NCBI RefSeq assembly: GCF_965222285.1
Contig: NZ_OZ244942.1
Location: forward strand, 124,001-188,000
Length of the DNA: 64,000 nt
Reading direction: 5' to 3'
Source: Tepidicaulis sp002389665
Lineage (GTDB): Bacteria > Pseudomonadota > Alphaproteobacteria > Parvibaculales > Parvibaculaceae
The notes under the pieces were generated by a model. It made no database searches, had not been told where the DNA came from, and saw nothing but the letters and a program-made list of their open reading frames with translations. This document shows positions 52,437 through 60,636 of the stretch, piece by piece. The position numbers and the translations under genes are program-made. Position 1 is the first letter of the stretch, and each line of letters starts with the position of its first letter.

Positions 52437-53441
52437 TCAGGCGCGCGACGAAGTGAGCTGCAGGAAGACGTCTTCAAGATCGGCTTCTTCGGTCGACACA
52501 TCGGCAACCTGCACACCGGCATTGCCGATTTGGGCCAGGATCTCGCCTGCCTTCATCTCCGCCGGATTGTAGCGCACCGCCAGGCGGCCATCCTCGCGCA
52601 GCTCCGCTTTGAGCGCGGTAAGCGGCGCAGGCAGGGCGCTCAAAGGGCTGTCGGGCTGAATGATCAGCCGCTTTTCCTCGATGCGCGAGAGCAGTTTGCC
52701 CGTCGGCTCGCAGGCCACCACTTCACCATGGTTGATGATGGCGATCTCGTCGCAAAGCGACTGGGCTTCTTCAAGATAATGTGTGGTGAGCACGATGGTC
52801 GTGCCGTTGGCATGCAGTTCGAGCACATAATCCCAAAGCTGTTTGCGTAGCTCGATATCGACGCCTGCCGTCGGCTCGTCCAGCACCAGAATGGGCGGGT
52901 TATGCACCATGGCCTTGGCAACGAGGAGGCGGCGGCGCATGCCCCCTGAAAGCGTGCGCGCATAAGCGTCCGCCTTGTCGGCAAGGCCCATCGCGCCCAG
53001 AATTTCCATGGTCCGCCGTTCCGGCCGGGGCACGCCGTAAAGCCCGGCCTGCAGCTCCAGCGCTTCGGCGGGGGTGAAGAACGGGTCGATATGCAGCTCC
53101 TGCGGTACGACGCCAATGGCCGCACGCGCCTGGCGCGGATTGACGTCGATATCGAAGCCCCAAAGCGAGACATTGCCGGAGGTTTTCATCACCAGCCCGG
53201 CCAGAATATTGATGAAGGTGGATTTGCCTGCCCCGTTCGGCCCCAGAAGGCCGAAGATCGAGCCGCGCGGAATGGCAAGATCGACGCCTTTCAGCGCTTC
53301 CTTGGCGGGCTGCCCGCCCGAGGCGCGGTAAACCTTTCGCAGGCCCCTGGCTTCAATAGCATTGAATTGAGCAGCGCTCGCGCCGGGCTCTGCGGGCACC
53401 GGCGTTTCAATCTCGGCATCATGCGCAACATGCGAAGCCAT
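52437..53441 (-). CDS. ABC transporter ATP-binding protein (ABC-2 type, NodI/CcmA-like)
   Basis: 334 residues from the ATG at 53441, which has GGGAGGG upstream; the longer frame to 53573 has no such site. Walker A is LLGPNGAGKSTF, signature LSGGMRRRL, Walker B ILVLDEPTAGVD. The C-terminal extension (VQVADVSTEEADLEDVFLQLT) is typical of ABC-2 exporters. About 30 extra residues precede the domain. No permease gene is next to it; the stop abuts the convergent PepSY gene. Substrate unknown. Confidence 0.87.
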   Translation of the reverse strand: MASHVAHDAEIETPVPAEPGASAAQFNAIEARGLRKVYRASGGQPAKEALKGVDLAIPRGSIFGLLGPNGAGKSTFINILAGLVMKTSGNVSLWGFDIDVNPRQARAAIGVVPQELHIDPFFTPAEALELQAGLYGVPRPERRTMEILGAMGLADKADAYARTLSGGMRRRLLVAKAMVHNPPILVLDEPTAGVDIELRKQLWDYVLELHANGTTIVLTTHYLEEAQSLCDEIAIINHGEVVACEPTGKLLSRIEEKRLIIQPDSPLSALPAPLTALKAELREDGRLAVRYNPAEMKAGEILAQIGNAGVQVADVSTEEADLEDVFLQLTSSRA

Positions 53442-53646
53442 GCAGTCCCTCCCGGCGGCGTTGATGGTCTTGAGAGGCAGGATCTTACATGGCTCTCTAT
53501 CACCGGCCCCATATGGGGTCAATTGCGCCGCCTGACAACTGCCGGGCAAAAAAGGAATTGCAGCCTTTCCCAAGCCCCGTGGAAGGTGCCATTATGCGCG
53601 CCTATCGGCGGAACTTCAGCGCGCAGGCAGGGAAAAACCGGCACTC

Positions 53647-56556
53647 ATGTCATCCAAAAAAGAATCGAACGCGGCAAAAACGAAATCGTCTGACGTAAAA
53701 CAGCCGGGTAAAGGCGATCACATTTTTCTGGTCGACGGGTCGGGCTATATTTTCCGCGCCTACCACGCGCTGCCGCCTTTGACGCGCAAATCCGACGGGC
53801 TGCCGGTGGGCGCCGTCAGCGGTTTCTGCAACATGCTGTACAAGCTCTTGCAGGATACGAAAGACGAGTTCGAACCGACGCATCTTGCGGTGATTTTCGA
53901 CCATTCGGGCAAGAGCTTCCGCAACGAGCTTTACGCCGATTATAAAGCGCACCGCCCGCCGGCGCCCGAAGACCTCGTGCCGCAATTCGCTCTTATCCGC
54001 GATGCGGTGCGCGCCTTCGATGTGCCCTGCATCGAGATGGAAGGCTTCGAGGCGGACGATCTTATCGCGACATATGCTTGCCAGGCAGCGGCGAACGGCG
54101 CGCGCGTCACCATCGTTTCTTCCGACAAAGATCTGATGCAGCTCGTCAACGGCAATATCGACATGCTCGATACGATGAAGCTGAAAGCCATCGGTCCGGC
54201 GGAGGTCGAGGAAAAATTCGGCGTCGGGCCGGACAAGGTCGTGGATGTCCAGTCGCTGGCCGGCGATTCGGTCGATAACGTGCCGGGCGTGCCCGGTATC
54301 GGCATCAAGACGGCGGCGCTGCTTATCAACGAATATGGCGATCTCGACACGCTTTTGGAGCGGGCCGGGGAAATCAAACAGAAGAAGCGCCGGGAAAATC
54401 TGATCGAGTTTGCCGATCAGGCGCGCATCAGCCGCGATCTCGTACGCCTCAAGCAGGACGTGCCGGTGACAGTGGGTCTTGACGAGATGGACATCAAGAC
54501 GCCCGATCCGGTGAAGCTCATCGGCTTCTTGAAGGATATGGAATTCACCACGCTGACAAAGCGTGTCGCCTCCGAGCTTGGCGTGGAAGCGGACGAGGTG
54601 CCTGCCGCCGGCGACCATCCGGCGGATGCCCCCGTCATTGTTGAGGCGAAAGGACCGGCCGAGCGCGGCGGTGCGCCGGGCGCGGTCTCACCCGGCATCG
54701 AAGCGCCTATCGATCCTGATGCTTATGAAACCGTGACGGAGGTGGAGGCTCTGAAGGCCTGGCTCGAGGAAGCTAAAGATCAGGGTTTCATGGCGCTCGA
54801 CACGGAAACGGATTCGCTCGATGCCATGGCCGCGCGTCTTGTCGGTGTCTCCATCGCAACGCGCCCCGGCAAGGCCTGTTACATTCCCCTGCAGCATGGC
54901 GCGGGCGAGGGGCTCGATTTCGACGGCAATGGCGCGCCCGAGCAAATCAGTCTCGATGAAGCGCTCGGCCTTCTTAAACCCGTTCTGGAAGACCCGGCAG
55001 TTTTGAAAATCGGGCAGAACCTGAAATACGATCTTCAGGTCCTCAAACGCCATGGCATTGATGTCGCGCCCATCGACGACACGATGCTTATGTCCTATGC
55101 GCTGGACGCTGGGCTCCACGGCCATGGTATGGACGAGCTTTCCAAGCTCCATCTCGGCCATGAGCCCATTCCCTTCAAGGAAATCGCAGGAAGCGGCAAA
55201 TCCCAGATCACGTTCGATCAGGTACCCATCCCGAAGGCCACGCGCTATGCCGCCGAAGATGCGGATGTGACGCTGCGCCTTTATATGCTTTTGAAGCCGC
55301 GCCTCGTCGCGGAGCGCAAAGTCACCGTCTATGAAACGCTGGAGCGCCCGCTCGTCTCCGTCCTCGTGGATATGGAGCATGAGGGGGTGAAGATCGACCG
55401 GCAAGTGCTCTCGCGCCTGTCGGGTGAATTCTCCCAGAAGATGGGCGCTTACGAAGAAGAGATTTACGAGCTCGCAGGCGAGGAATTCAATATCGGCTCG
55501 CCCAAGCAGCTCGGTGAAATTCTCTATGACAAGAAAGGTCTTTCCGGCGGGCGCAAAACGAAGACCGGCGCCTGGAGCACGGATGCCGCAGCGCTGGAAG
55601 AATTGGCCGCGCAGGGCCATGAGCTGCCCCAGCGCATTCTCGACTGGCGCGGCCTTTCCAAACTGAAAAGCACCTATACCGACGCGCTGCCCGAATATAT
55701 CAACAAGGATACGGGCCGCGTTCACACCTCCTATTCCATGGCCTCCACCACCACGGGACGGCTTGCCTCGAGCGAGCCCAATCTGCAGAACATTCCCGTG
55801 CGCACCGAGGACGGGCGGCGCATCCGCACCGCCTTCATCGCCGAAAAGGGCATGAAGCTCATCAGCGCCGACTACAGCCAGATCGAGCTGCGTCTTGTTG
55901 CGCATATTGCCGGCGTCAAGGAACTGAAAGACGCGTTTGCGGACGGGCTCGACATTCACGCCATGACGGCAAGCGAGATTTTCAACGTGCCGATCAAAGG
56001 CATGGAGCCTTCCGTGCGCCGAAGGGCCAAGGCCATCAATTTCGGGATCATCTACGGCATCTCCGCTTTCGGCCTTGCCAATCAGCTCGGCATTTCGCGC
56101 AGCGAGGCGGGTGACTATATCGATCTTTATTTCAAGCGGTTCCCCGGCATCCGCGATTACATGGAAAGCACGAAGGAAAGCGCGCATAAGGACGGTTTCG
56201 TGGAAACGATTTTCGGGCGCAAGATTCATCTGCCCGAAATCAACTCCAAAAACGGCGCCCGCCGGTCCTTCATGGAACGCGCGGCGATCAACGCCCCCAT
56301 TCAAGGCTCCGCTGCCGATATCATCCGCCGCGCCATGATCCATATGGCCGGCGCGCTCTCGCGGGCAGATTTGAAGGCGCGTATGCTCTTGCAGGTGCAT
56401 GACGAATTGATTTTCGAGGCGCCGGAAAAAGAAACCGAGAAGACCTGTAAGCTCGTCTGCGATGTCATGTCGAAAGCAGCCGAACCGGCCATCGCCCTCT
56501 CGGTGCCGCTGGATGTGGAGGCGAATGCCGCGAATAATTGGGAAGAGGCCCACTGA
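53647..56556 (+). CDS. polA: DNA polymerase I
   Basis: 969 residues. The 5'-nuclease domain (about 20-310) begins IFLVDGSGYIFRAYHALPP. The 3'-5' exonuclease domain begins FMALDTETDSLDAMAARL near residue 381, with the catalytic D-x-E intact, so proofreading should be active. The polymerase domain has motif A SADYSQIELRLVAHIAG (about 740), motif B RRAKAINFGIIYGIS (about 790) and motif C LQVHDELIFEAP (about 915). It fills repair gaps and removes RNA primers. Length is normal for alphaproteobacteria. Confidence 0.97.
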   Translation: MSSKKESNAAKTKSSDVKQPGKGDHIFLVDGSGYIFRAYHALPPLTRKSDGLPVGAVSGFCNMLYKLLQDTKDEFEPTHLAVIFDHSGKSFRNELYADYKAHRPPAPEDLVPQFALIRDAVRAFDVPCIEMEGFEADDLIATYACQAAANGARVTIVSSDKDLMQLVNGNIDMLDTMKLKAIGPAEVEEKFGVGPDKVVDVQSLAGDSVDNVPGVPGIGIKTAALLINEYGDLDTLLERAGEIKQKKRRENLIEFADQARISRDLVRLKQDVPVTVGLDEMDIKTPDPVKLIGFLKDMEFTTLTKRVASELGVEADEVPAAGDHPADAPVIVEAKGPAERGGAPGAVSPGIEAPIDPDAYETVTEVEALKAWLEEAKDQGFMALDTETDSLDAMAARLVGVSIATRPGKACYIPLQHGAGEGLDFDGNGAPEQISLDEALGLLKPVLEDPAVLKIGQNLKYDLQVLKRHGIDVAPIDDTMLMSYALDAGLHGHGMDELSKLHLGHEPIPFKEIAGSGKSQITFDQVPIPKATRYAAEDADVTLRLYMLLKPRLVAERKVTVYETLERPLVSVLVDMEHEGVKIDRQVLSRLSGEFSQKMGAYEEEIYELAGEEFNIGSPKQLGEILYDKKGLSGGRKTKTGAWSTDAAALEELAAQGHELPQRILDWRGLSKLKSTYTDALPEYINKDTGRVHTSYSMASTTTGRLASSEPNLQNIPVRTEDGRRIRTAFIAEKGMKLISADYSQIELRLVAHIAGVKELKDAFADGLDIHAMTASEIFNVPIKGMEPSVRRRAKAINFGIIYGISAFGLANQLGISRSEAGDYIDLYFKRFPGIRDYMESTKESAHKDGFVETIFGRKIHLPEINSKNGARRSFMERAAINAPIQGSAADIIRRAMIHMAGALSRADLKARMLLQVHDELIFEAPEKETEKTCKLVCDVMSKAAEPAIALSVPLDVEANAANNWEEAH

Positions 56557-56571
56557 TTCCGGGCCTCTTCC
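56541..56571. terminator. Perfect hairpin at the end of polA
   Basis: GGAAGAGGCCC (56541-56551) and GGGCCTCTTCC (56561-56571) form an 11-bp stem that spans the polA stop codon. No T-run follows, so it may slow polymerase or protect the transcript end rather than act as a classic terminator. The next gene starts 32 bp later. Confidence 0.45.
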
Positions 56572-56602
56572 AGGGGATGTCTAACAAGAGAGAAGGCCCT
56601 TT

Positions 56603-58462
56603 ATGGCGCCCATCACCGATCCCACTCTTGCCATCACGCTGATCGTTGCGAGCGGCGTTTTCGCGCAATGGCTGGGCGCGCGCCTGCGCACCCCGGCCAT
56701 CCTGCCGCTTCTCTTCATGGGCTTCCTGCTGGGGCCGGGGCTCGGGCTTCTAAATCCCGATGCGGTTTTCGGCGATCTTCTCTTTCCGACCATCTCCATG
56801 GCCGTTGCAGTCATTCTCTTTGAAGGCGCGCTCACCTTGCGCTTTGCGGATTTGCGCGGCGCGGCAACGCCGGTCATCCGCCTTGTCACGGTGGGCGTTC
56901 TTGTCACCGTGCTCATTCTTGGTTGGGCGGTGCATGAGATTTTCGCCTTTCCCTGGCCGCTTGCGCTGCTTTTCGGGGCGATCGGTGCGGTTTCGGGTCC
57001 GACCGTCGTCATGCCGCTTTTGCGCACCATTCGGCCGAACGACAAGGTGGCGCAGGTCCTGCGCTGGGAAGCGATCCTGATCGATCCCGTGGGCGCGGTG
57101 CTTGCTGTCGTGCTTTTCGAGGCGATCGTGGCTGCAGGCGCCATGACGGAGGGAAGTTCCGTCCTCGCCTTCCTCGAAGTTTTTGCCATTGGCGGGGCGG
57201 TGGGCGCCGGTTTCGGCTTTGCCTTCGGCTGGGCGCTGCGCCGTCATGCCATTCCCGATTATCTCATCAATGTGTCGACGCTCGGCCTCGTCCTCTTGGC
57301 CTTCACGCTTGCCAATACGCTCGGCCATGAAGGCGGCCTTGTTGCCGTCACGGTGATGGGCATCGTGCTCGGCAATCTGCCGGGCCTGCGTACGGGCGAG
57401 CTCATCGACTTCAAGGAAAGTCTTTCGGTCCTTCTCATCTCCGCGCTTTTCATCGTGCTCGCCGCGCGGGTGGATTTCGGCGGCATGATGGCCATCGCGG
57501 GCGGCCTTGCCCTTCTTATGGCGATCATTCTTTTCATCGCCCGCCCGCTTAATGTGCTTGTTTCGACCATCGGCACGGAGACAAGCTGGCGCGAGCGCGC
57601 GCTTTTATCCTGGATCGCGCCGCGCGGCATTGTCGCTGCCGCCATCTCCGCGATCTTTGCGGTGCGCTTACAGGAAGCAGGCGTGGAAGGGGCAGAGCTA
57701 CTCGTGCCGCTGACCCTCGTCATGATCATGGTCACGGTCGTCTTGCAAAGCCTGACCGCGCGGCCCGTTGCCGAATTGCTGAATGTTGCCGAACCTGCCG
57801 CGCGCGGTGTCCTGATCGTCGGTGCCAATCCCTTTGCTTTGGCGCTCGCCGAAGTGCTGCATGAGCGGGGCGTGCGCGTGCTCGTCGCCGATACGTCCTG
57901 GAGCCAGACACGAACGGCACGGATGAAAGGCCTGCCCACGTTTTTCGGCAATGCGGTTTCAGAATATGCGGACCGTGAGCTTGATTTGGTCGGCGTAGGC
58001 TCGCTCCTTGCGCTTTCCCGCCAGCCTGCGCTCAACGCGCTTTCCTGTATGCGCTACCGCCATGAATTCGGCTCGGCCAATGTTTTTGCCGTGCGCCATG
58101 ACCCGGCGACCTTTGAAAAAGGCTCGGATCCGCTGCCGCTTGAGCTGCGCGGTCATCTTCTTTTCAAGCCGGAATTGACTTTGGAACGCGCGCAGGAATT
58201 GCTGCGCGAGGGCTATAAAGTGCGCCTCACCCGCCTGACGGAAGAATTCGATTTCGAGGCGCTGGCCGAACAAATCGGCGGCACCGACAATATGCTTCTC
58301 GCCATCGATAAGGACGGGCTCGTCAAACCCTTCTCCGAGGAAACGCGCCTGCGCGCGGGGGCGGACTGGCGCGTCGTCTATCTTGAGAAGGTCTCCGAAG
58401 AAAAAAAGATCGAGAAGAAAAAAGAAGAAAAAGCCCAGCGCGAGGCGAAGAAGAAAGATTAG
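56603..58462 (+). CDS. CPA1-type cation:proton antiporter with TrkA-N domain
   Basis: 619 residues, with AGAGAGAAGG upstream of the start. About twelve membrane segments fill residues 5-395, including FLLGPGLGLLNPD and GAIGAVSGPTVVMPLL, typical of Na+/H+ or K+/H+ antiporters. A Rossmann-like TrkA-N domain follows (RGVLIVGANPFALALAEVLHERGVRVLVADTS, about residue 405), then a lysine/glutamate-rich tail. The ligand-binding domain suggests nucleotide control. The ion is not predictable. Confidence 0.87.
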   Translation: MAPITDPTLAITLIVASGVFAQWLGARLRTPAILPLLFMGFLLGPGLGLLNPDAVFGDLLFPTISMAVAVILFEGALTLRFADLRGAATPVIRLVTVGVLVTVLILGWAVHEIFAFPWPLALLFGAIGAVSGPTVVMPLLRTIRPNDKVAQVLRWEAILIDPVGAVLAVVLFEAIVAAGAMTEGSSVLAFLEVFAIGGAVGAGFGFAFGWALRRHAIPDYLINVSTLGLVLLAFTLANTLGHEGGLVAVTVMGIVLGNLPGLRTGELIDFKESLSVLLISALFIVLAARVDFGGMMAIAGGLALLMAIILFIARPLNVLVSTIGTETSWRERALLSWIAPRGIVAAAISAIFAVRLQEAGVEGAELLVPLTLVMIMVTVVLQSLTARPVAELLNVAEPAARGVLIVGANPFALALAEVLHERGVRVLVADTSWSQTRTARMKGLPTFFGNAVSEYADRELDLVGVGSLLALSRQPALNALSCMRYRHEFGSANVFAVRHDPATFEKGSDPLPLELRGHLLFKPELTLERAQELLREGYKVRLTRLTEEFDFEALAEQIGGTDNMLLAIDKDGLVKPFSEETRLRAGADWRVVYLEKVSEEKKIEKKKEEKAQREAKKKD

Positions 58463-58480
58463 CGCCGGGAAAATAGATGA

Positions 58481-58519
58481 GCCGCCGCGCCGGAGGGGGC
58501 TCAGCTCCGGCGCGGCGGC
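58481..58519. terminator. Strong GC hairpin between convergent genes
   Basis: A perfect 15-bp stem, 58481-58495 with 58505-58519, lies between the antiporter stop and the end of the convergent GST gene. On the minus strand it is followed by CTATTTT. It probably terminates GST transcription and may act in both directions. Confidence 0.6.
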
Positions 58520-58524
58520 GGGGA

Positions 58525-59301
58525 TCAAGCTGCTTTCTGCAGTGAAGGCGCCTGGCTCGTGAAAAGCTCCAGCATTCGGTCCGTATAGGCGATGAGATTG
58601 TCATGGGTCCGCATCGCATCGATGAGCGGGCTTTTGACCTGCGGAATGCCGATGATATTGACGAGCACGCCGAAGGCGCTTGCATCGGCAAGGGAGGGAC
58701 GGTCACCGAAAAGATAGGGCTTGTCGCCGAGCTCGGCGGCGAGCGCGGCAAGGTCGTCCGCGCCGAAGGCATAGATTTCCTCGCGCGTGTGCCGGCCAAG
58801 CCCGTGATGATGGAGCGCCGTCTTCATCTGTTTCAGCACCGCGCGGTAAACGAAAAAACGGATGGGAGCCGGAACGTCGCCGAAGAAAATCTCTTTCTCC
58901 AGCCACTCGTTTTCCTTCTCGCACCAGCGGGTGTAAACGATCGCCCAGTAAAGCCGCTCTTCGAGCATGCGCTGCAAGGCGTGGGAGCGGGCCCGCTCCA
59001 GCGGCGTCAAGTGCCAGTCGAGATCGACGCCGCGCCGCTCCTTCAGCCATTTCATGATCAAGGTGGAATCGCCGACCCGCTCCCCGTCCGCCACGATGAA
59101 AGGCAGCTTGCCTTTCGGTGCCTTGGCGGGGTTCGGCATGTCGCGCCGCTCATAGCCGATGCCGGCAAGGCGCAGTGCCGTTTCCAGTTTGACGACAAAG
59201 GCGCTGGGGTCCGGCACGCCCGGCACCTCGCTGGAAAACCCGTAAAGCTCGAGTTTCGGGGCGTTTTTGCCCGCGCCCGGCGTCTTGATAATGTTGCTCA
59301 T
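58525..59301 (-). CDS. Glutathione S-transferase family protein
   Basis: 258 residues. The N-terminal thioredoxin-like half (LELYGFSSEVPGVPDPSAFVVKLETALRLAGIGYERRDM, GKLPFIVADGERVGDSTLIMKWL) has the conserved cis-proline L-P-F. The C-terminal half is helical (LGDKPYLFGDRPSLADASAFGVL). It resembles the GST/metaxin-like proteins of proteobacteria. Substrate is unknown. It is divergent from a YafY-type regulator, which may control it. Confidence 0.85.
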   Translation of the reverse strand: MSNIIKTPGAGKNAPKLELYGFSSEVPGVPDPSAFVVKLETALRLAGIGYERRDMPNPAKAPKGKLPFIVADGERVGDSTLIMKWLKERRGVDLDWHLTPLERARSHALQRMLEERLYWAIVYTRWCEKENEWLEKEIFFGDVPAPIRFFVYRAVLKQMKTALHHHGLGRHTREEIYAFGADDLAALAAELGDKPYLFGDRPSLADASAFGVLVNIIGIPQVKSPLIDAMRTHDNLIAYTDRMLELFTSQAPSLQKAA

Positions 59302-59374
59302 TGCGTCTCTCCATTTCGCGCATCTGCCTTTTCCGCATTTCGGTGGCAGCGAATGGACTAGCTTTAGCCCGCGC

Positions 59375-59398
59375 CTCCTGACACCCTGCTGTCAGGAG
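59375..59398. promoter_or_regulatory. Inverted repeat between GST and YafY-type genes
   Basis: CTCCTGACA (59375-59383) and TGTCAGGAG (59390-59398) are exact inverted copies with a 6-bp spacer. The site is 20 bp before the YafY-type gene and 73 bp before GST, a natural operator for the regulator on both genes. Confidence 0.6.
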
Positions 59399-59418
59399 CC
59401 CTATGGCAGGATCTTTTC

Positions 59419-60120
59419 ATGAGACGCGCCGACCGCTTGTTCGACATTGTGGAATATATGCGCCGCCACCGCCGGGTGGTGACGGCGGACGAGCTTGCCG
59501 GAAAGATGGAAGTCTCGGTGCGCACGATCTATCGCGACATTGCCGATCTACAGGCAAGCCGCGTGCCCATCGAAGGGGAGGCGGGGATCGGCTATCTCCT
59601 GCGCCCGGGCTATGATTTGCCGCCGCTCATGTTTACAGAGGATGAGGCCGAAGCGCTGGCGCTCGGTGCGCGCATCGTCGCAAGTTGGGCGGATGAGGAA
59701 TTGGCGGACAGCGCCCGCGCCGTGCTTGCCAAATTGCGCGCCGTCCTGCCGCCGCCTTTGCAAAAGCAGATGGATGCGTTCGGCGTCATGGCGCCACCCG
59801 ATCATTACCGTGCGGAAATCGTCGTGGACCTTGCCGCGATCCGCAAGGCGGTGCGCCGGCGCGCCAAGATCCGTTTCGGCTATGTGAATGCCAAAGGCGA
59901 GCAAAGCGAGCGCACCGTCTGGCCGCTCTCGCTTGCCTTTTACGGCCATGTCTGGATCGTGCCGGCTTGGTGCGAAAAGCGCGAGGCCTTCCGCGTTTTC
60001 AGGGCCGACAGGATGCGCGATCTCTTGCTGCCCGGCGAGCGCTACCCCAAAGTGCCGGGCCGTGATCTCGATGCCTATCTTTTGGAGCAGGGCATCTCCC
60101 CGCAAGACCGGCTGGAGTGA
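59419..60120 (+). CDS. YafY/DeoR-type HTH and WYL regulator
   Basis: 233 residues. The HTH_11 domain is MRRADRLFDIVEYMRRHRRVVTADELAGKMEVSVRTIYRDIADLQ. The WYL domain (about residues 135-205) follows: IRFGYVNAKGEQSERTVWPLSLAFYGHVWIVPAWCEKREAFRVFRADRM. It diverges from the GST gene with an inverted repeat between them. These proteins are repressors or activators sensing an unknown ligand. It abuts the convergent epoxide-hydrolase-like gene. Confidence 0.88.
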   Translation: MRRADRLFDIVEYMRRHRRVVTADELAGKMEVSVRTIYRDIADLQASRVPIEGEAGIGYLLRPGYDLPPLMFTEDEAEALALGARIVASWADEELADSARAVLAKLRAVLPPPLQKQMDAFGVMAPPDHYRAEIVVDLAAIRKAVRRRAKIRFGYVNAKGEQSERTVWPLSLAFYGHVWIVPAWCEKREAFRVFRADRMRDLLLPGERYPKVPGRDLDAYLLEQGISPQDRLE

Positions 60121-60504
60121 TCAGGACGCGCCCTGCACATAAGTGTTCATGTCGAAATAATCGCGCCAGACTTTGATCTTGCCGTCTTCCATCTCGAAAA
60201 TGCCGAGACAGGGCAGATCGATGCTCTTGCCGCTTTTCAGGTGAATATGATCGACGCGTTCGGCGATCACCGTGTCGCCCTCGGCAACGAGGGAGAGCAC
60301 GTCCCAGTTCGTCGCTTTCCAGTCGTTGATGAAGCCCGCAACGAAGGCCTTCACCGTCTCCCGTCCGCTCACCGGGTCGATCGGCATATTGTGATAAGTG
60401 CCGTCCTCGGTGAAGAAGGCGGCGATCTCTTCGGCATCGAGCCGCGGCCAAGCATTGATGAAGTTCAGCACGGTTTGCGCATTCTGGCTTTTATTGTCGC
60501 TCAT
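60121..60504 (-). CDS. Limonene-1,2-epoxide hydrolase-like (SnoaL fold) protein
   Basis: 127 residues. The residues known to form the active site of limonene-epoxide hydrolase appear in order: YHN (Tyr and Asn), ERVD (Arg and Asp) and WRDYFD (Asp). The fold and length fit. It would open an epoxide with water, although many relatives with this fold act on other substrates. It starts behind GGGAGGA on the minus strand. Confidence 0.8.
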   Translation of the reverse strand: MSDNKSQNAQTVLNFINAWPRLDAEEIAAFFTEDGTYHNMPIDPVSGRETVKAFVAGFINDWKATNWDVLSLVAEGDTVIAERVDHIHLKSGKSIDLPCLGIFEMEDGKIKVWRDYFDMNTYVQGAS

Positions 60505-60578
60505 GGCGTCCTCCCTTTTTCAAAAGCCTAACACTCCTGCTCCCGGCGAGCGAGGCAGAGAGGTGCCCGCCCAAAAGA

Positions 60579-60608
60579 AAAGCCGCGCTCTTTTAAGAGC
60601 GCGGCTTT
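60579..60608 (-). terminator. Rho-independent terminator of pckA
   Basis: AAAGCCGCGCTC (60579-60590) and GAGCGCGGCTTT (60597-60608) make a 12-bp stem. On the minus strand it is followed by TTCTTTTGG. It lies 28 bp beyond the pckA stop in the transcribed direction. Confidence 0.85.
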
Positions 60609-60636
60609 GTCTTTCGTAACCCCGAAAGGCGAATGC

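Noticed and set aside
54688..56553. Long minus-strand frame opposite polA
   Set aside because: The polymerase motifs are all on the plus strand; the reverse frame has no family features.
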